DNA of 64,000 bases. Source: Pyxicephalus adspersus (lineage: Eukaryota; Chordata; Amphibia; Anura; Pyxicephalidae). The stretch's first letter is position 1. Every line of letters begins with the position of its first letter. Under the pieces are notes generated by a model that saw only the letters and a list, made by a program, of their open reading frames with translations, searched no databases and had not been told where the DNA came from. This document shows positions 60,681 to 64,000 of this stretch, one piece after another. The stretch is taken from the NCBI RefSeq assembly GCF_032062135.1, contig NC_092862.1:67354715-67418714 (forward strand). The letters run 5' to 3'. The translations under genes were made by a program, and so were the position numbers.

Positions 60681-61857
60681 GTAAAAATGGCTATTTGAAT
60701 AGGATAATAGATGTACTGCAATGTACCATTACAGTAGGGGACCCACACTGAAGCTCATGTCAGCACATGGTGTGTTGTGCTTTACTGCTACAGACAAAAT
60801 TGTGAGCAACTATTTCTAGCTGCTTTTGATGTGTTGCCTGCCTTAAAGCCAAACTCGAGCCTTACCTGGTTTTTAGCCCATCCATTACCTTTTCTCATCT
60901 CTTTTCCTTAAAGATGTTCGTTTTATTTTCTTTCCTATTGTGGATTCTGCAATACAAGTAATTTTTGGATACTGCCTCAGTTCCACAAAGAAGCCACTAC
61001 AGTCGCATTGTGATATAATCGGTATTTTAATGTAAGATTTCACAAAAAGTGAGAATATTTTAATAAAGTCATGTGGCAGTTTGTAATAGAAGAGGCAAAG
61101 AGAGTTTGGATGCATTATGAGGCCTAGACATCTTTAATATACACACACGTGCTGACAGCACATCCTAACACACTGCCACACAATCTAGTGCTAAGGTATG
61201 AATAGGCTTTTACCATTAAGGAGGATTACATGTATGTGTTAGTTGTGCTGACATTCCTCCCCCTTTTTCACCATACAAGTTAATAATTTAATACAACTTA
61301 CCTTCAAAAATTGCTACTGTTGGCTTTTTTACTATCTACCTTATTTGCAGTTTAGCCACTGGAATATAAAACCAAAAAACTCAGGATACCCACATATTCA
61401 TTTATATACAGAGGAAGTCACGCAAAGGGCGACAGAGCCTCTAGGGTGCCCTAGAGCTTACACAGAAGTGGTGTGAGCCCTGAGAATGGCCAAGGTGCAG
61501 AATCTAAGCAGCAGCCAGATCTTTTTCAGGGCCTATACTGGTGAGTATGTTGTGTCGCTGGCTGCTGCCAGGTTGCAGGTCCTTGGGCACACCATGGTGG
61601 GCAGGATGATACACGGTACCAAATCACTAGGCGGGAGAATAGTCAAGGAAGTCTGTGGTTGAGGTAGGCAGCAACCAAGAGTCAGAGGAACAAGTCAGGA
61701 GTCAAGAACCAGAAATCCAGGAGATAGACACCGGTGACATGATGACATGGACTCACAAATAATTTAGCCCTTAACAATCTTTATATCTAAACTTAAACAG
61801 TTGTGATAAATACAATATTTGTTTATTTTTGGCCTTTTACTTCTACTCATTCTCTTA
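60681..61857 (+). other. Start of the intron after exon L
   Basis: The sequence is mostly AT-rich. Between about 61395 and 61740 it becomes GC-richer with repeated CAGGAGTCAAGAACCAG-like words (GAGTCAGAGGAACAAGTCAGG). This composition resembles dispersed repeats, but I cannot assign a family. Confidence 0.5.
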
Positions 61858-62691
61858 AACACTGATCATCCAAAACATTTTTACCACTGATAAGAGGATT
61901 TTCTTTTTAGCAACAGCAAGGGGTGGTATATATTAGGCAGTGTTGTAACAGTGGGTACTTAAAGGTAATGTGTTGGAAGCAGGAAAAATGGGCAAGCGTA
62001 AGGATCTAATTGACTCTGAAAAGGACCAAACTGAGATGGTTAGACAACTGGGTCATTATCACTAAAACTGCAGAATTTGTGGTGTGTTCCTTATATGCAG
62101 TGGTTAGTTCCTTCAAAAAGTTGCCCAAGGAGGGGCAACCAATGAACACTGACAAGACCATGGGCAGTTAAAGCTCATTGATACCGATGGGGGATAGGGA
62201 AAGCTAGCTGCTGTAACAAAAGAGTTGGTGTAACAAAAATTACTGAAAAACTCAAGGCTGGACGTGAAAGAAAGGTGTCCAAAAACCTGTTGGGCCACAG
62301 CATGTTGTACATGGGGCTGCAAAGCCCACTCAGAATGGTATGGCTGACCCCATTCACTTTCAAAGATCATTCAATGCCCATGTAAGTGTCAGAACTGGAA
62401 CGCAGAGAAATAAAAGGAGGTGGTCTTGTCTGATGAATTACAGTTTCTTTTAGATTACATAGATGGCTGGATTTATGTCTGTGGTTTACCTTGGAAAGGC
62501 GTAGAAGAACACACTATGAGAAGAAAGCAAGGTAGCAGAGGCAGTGTAGTGTGGCTTTATAAATCTTTTGCCAATGTCCTGCTACCAGTTACCACAAAGC
62601 AATTCTAGAGCTCCTTTGGAGCTGTTTGAGGGCACAAAGGAAACATTCACAATATTGAGCATGCGGTTAATATGTTTGGACTGATAGGTAT
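61858..62691 (+). mobile_element. Tc1/mariner element of a second family, deleted
   Basis: The left end ACTGATCATCCAAAACATTT and right end AATATGTTTGGACTGATAGG are diverged inverted repeats near TA-rich flanks. The transposase begins MGKRKDLIDSEKD at 61988. It then has many stops. At 62428-62560 it reads LSDELQFLLDYIDGWIYVC and MRRKQGSRGSVV, corresponding to the first catalytic Asp region. Everything from there to near the end is deleted, so the two later catalytic positions are gone. It is unrelated at the ends to the 50572 family. Confidence 0.82.
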
Positions 62692-63924
62692 ATATTTCCT
62701 TAATTGTCACTCCTCTGAAAGAAAAATTATTTCTTTTTTTAGTTATTTTTTTAAAATAAACTGCAGTCAGGTTTTCCACCAGTTTTTTATGTGAGCTCAC
62801 TCACCCACCCTAATATTTATATGTACTAATATACTGCTTTTCACCTAAATACATCCATTCTTGTTCACATGTGATGATTAGTGAAGTGCATTGATGAATT
62901 TGAATTTACAAAATAAAACGCATGAATTTGAATTTAAAAAATAAATACCATTACTGCTGGTACTTGTTTTTGACATGTTAAGAGCTAAAATGTACAGTGT
63001 TAAATTAAATAAATGAATTGTCCACAACTATATGCTTTTTACCCTTCTGTTAATTTATGGTATGAAAACATTTTCAAGTGTTTTTTTTTCACATGCTTAT
63101 GGGAATTAGGATAATAGTCAACCACCAACAAATAAGATCAACATAATTTCTATGACAGGTTCTTGTTCAGCCAGTTCCAGTCCTTTCACATTACAGAAAT
63201 TTACTTTGTGTGCGTTATCATTTACCCAGTCTTAGCTGTTCTTTCTTCAGTAGTAACTAATGATTAGTAGGGTGAACAGAGTAACCAGTAAATGGGCAAT
63301 CTCCCTCCCTTCCACCTCCAGGCCCTAAATCAGCTACATGGGCTGCTATGGCTTGAGTTGTGATTCTGGTTACAATCTTACCCCAGTATGCTGATTGGAC
63401 AATGAAGAAACATCAGCAAACAGACGAGGTCATCTCTGCTCTCCCCTCCTGTAAGCATGTGTCAACTGACTAAACTGTGCAATGCAGATAGACCTGATAA
63501 GAGTGAATTATAGTAGTTTTAACTAAATTGTATTGAATTTGTTTAGTAAATAAAAAATAAATGTGTTTTTTGTTTTTTTTTTCCTGAGTTTAATGAAGCT
63601 TTATACGTAGTAAAATTGTTCTAAACCATGGTGGTTTGTAATAGGGCTTACCAGTCATCTTTTGCAGCATATGAGCTGAAAATCACTGAACTTTTATAGC
63701 GAAAACTGTAAATTTAAGTTTGCCACAAGGAAAACAAAGTTCTTTTGTGCCTGTTAAATCCTTGTAATGTTAAATTGGTGAACAGAACAAGGGGCAGCAA
63801 ATAAACTATGAAAAACAAAAACATCCTGGATCATAACTAGGTAAAGGTTTGATTTGGAAAAGTGCCACACTACATTTTTCTGTAGCAGTGAGTTAAAAAT
63901 TTCACATAGAATCCAATGAACAGC
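62692..63924. other. Intron sequence, nothing recognised
   Basis: AT-rich sequence with short A and T runs. I found no PIGN exon, transposon protein or clear inverted repeat in this stretch. Confidence 0.6.
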
Positions 63925-64000
63925 TGTGGAGATGGCTCAGTGGAAGCTGACTTATACTTGTAGATTGAGGTTACAGGTTGAAATCCTTTGGAGCCTAATA
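63925..64000 (+). repeat. tRNA-derived SINE, 5' head at the window edge
   Basis: The sequence GTGGAGATGGCTCAGTGGA at 63926 is a good A box (TGGCTCAGTGG). GGTTGAAATCC at 63976 is a B box with two changes from GGTTCGAATCC. Spacing of about 40 bp between them fits a tRNA-derived promoter. The body would lie beyond 64000. It could also be a tRNA pseudogene, but the resemblance to the SINE heads at 23285 and 49725 favours the SINE. Confidence 0.6.

Noticed and set aside
60681..64000. Search for the last PIGN exon (Ser-Leu-Phe continuation)
   Set aside because: No frame in this stretch gives the expected membrane segments after a plausible acceptor. It must lie beyond the window.

Overview
The window is vertebrate nuclear DNA, AT-rich, with no prokaryotic features. 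It holds the 3' half of one protein-coding gene on the + strand: PIGN, GPI ethanolamine phosphate transferase 1. I could place twelve exons between 2850 and 60680. All have GT-AG borders, and their phases join into a single open frame of 1145 nt (381 codons plus 2 nt). The catalytic N-terminal half lies upstream of the window. The last exon or exons (about 75-80 residues, judging from the mammalian protein as I recall it) lie downstream. What is present is the multi-spanning C-terminal PigN membrane domain. No second gene is seen on either strand.

The rest is intron, and the introns are full of transposable elements. The set points to an amphibian, most likely a frog (my inference, not proven): degraded L1/Tx1-like LINEs, CR1 LINEs with an octamer 3' tail, a DIRS-like reverse transcriptase relic, Tc1 transposons of two families, a tRNA-derived SINE, and several families of non-autonomous DNA elements. 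Nearly all coding potential outside the exons belongs to these elements, and every copy is broken.

Layout: 1-10107 carries exons A-D with two CpG-rich MITEs, a TTAA-flanked MITE and a 48-bp tandem duplication. 10108-29872 is a 19.8-kb intron with an assembly gap, a Tc1 with a nearly continuous transposase frame, an L1 relic, two CR1 copies, SINEs, and a hAT-type element with a second MITE nested inside it. 29873-40289 carries exons E-H, with a DIRS-like relic and a recent 424-bp MITE. 40290-52343 is a 12-kb intron with an L1 relic, TA microsatellites, a SINE and a Tc1 deletion derivative. 52344-60680 carries exons I-L, with an L1 copy that was hit by a near-identical second 424-bp MITE and a foldback element. 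60681-64000 is intron with a second Tc1 family and the head of a SINE at the edge.

The most informative observation is a MITE family with termini AGSTRCGTACACAC and 3-bp target duplications of the form TNA (TTA, TCA, TGA). Two copies 18 kb apart differ at only about ten positions, which suggests recent activity. I found no undescribed gene system. The less ordinary items are the foldback element at 56419-56996, the nested insertions, and local duplications that may be assembly artefacts.
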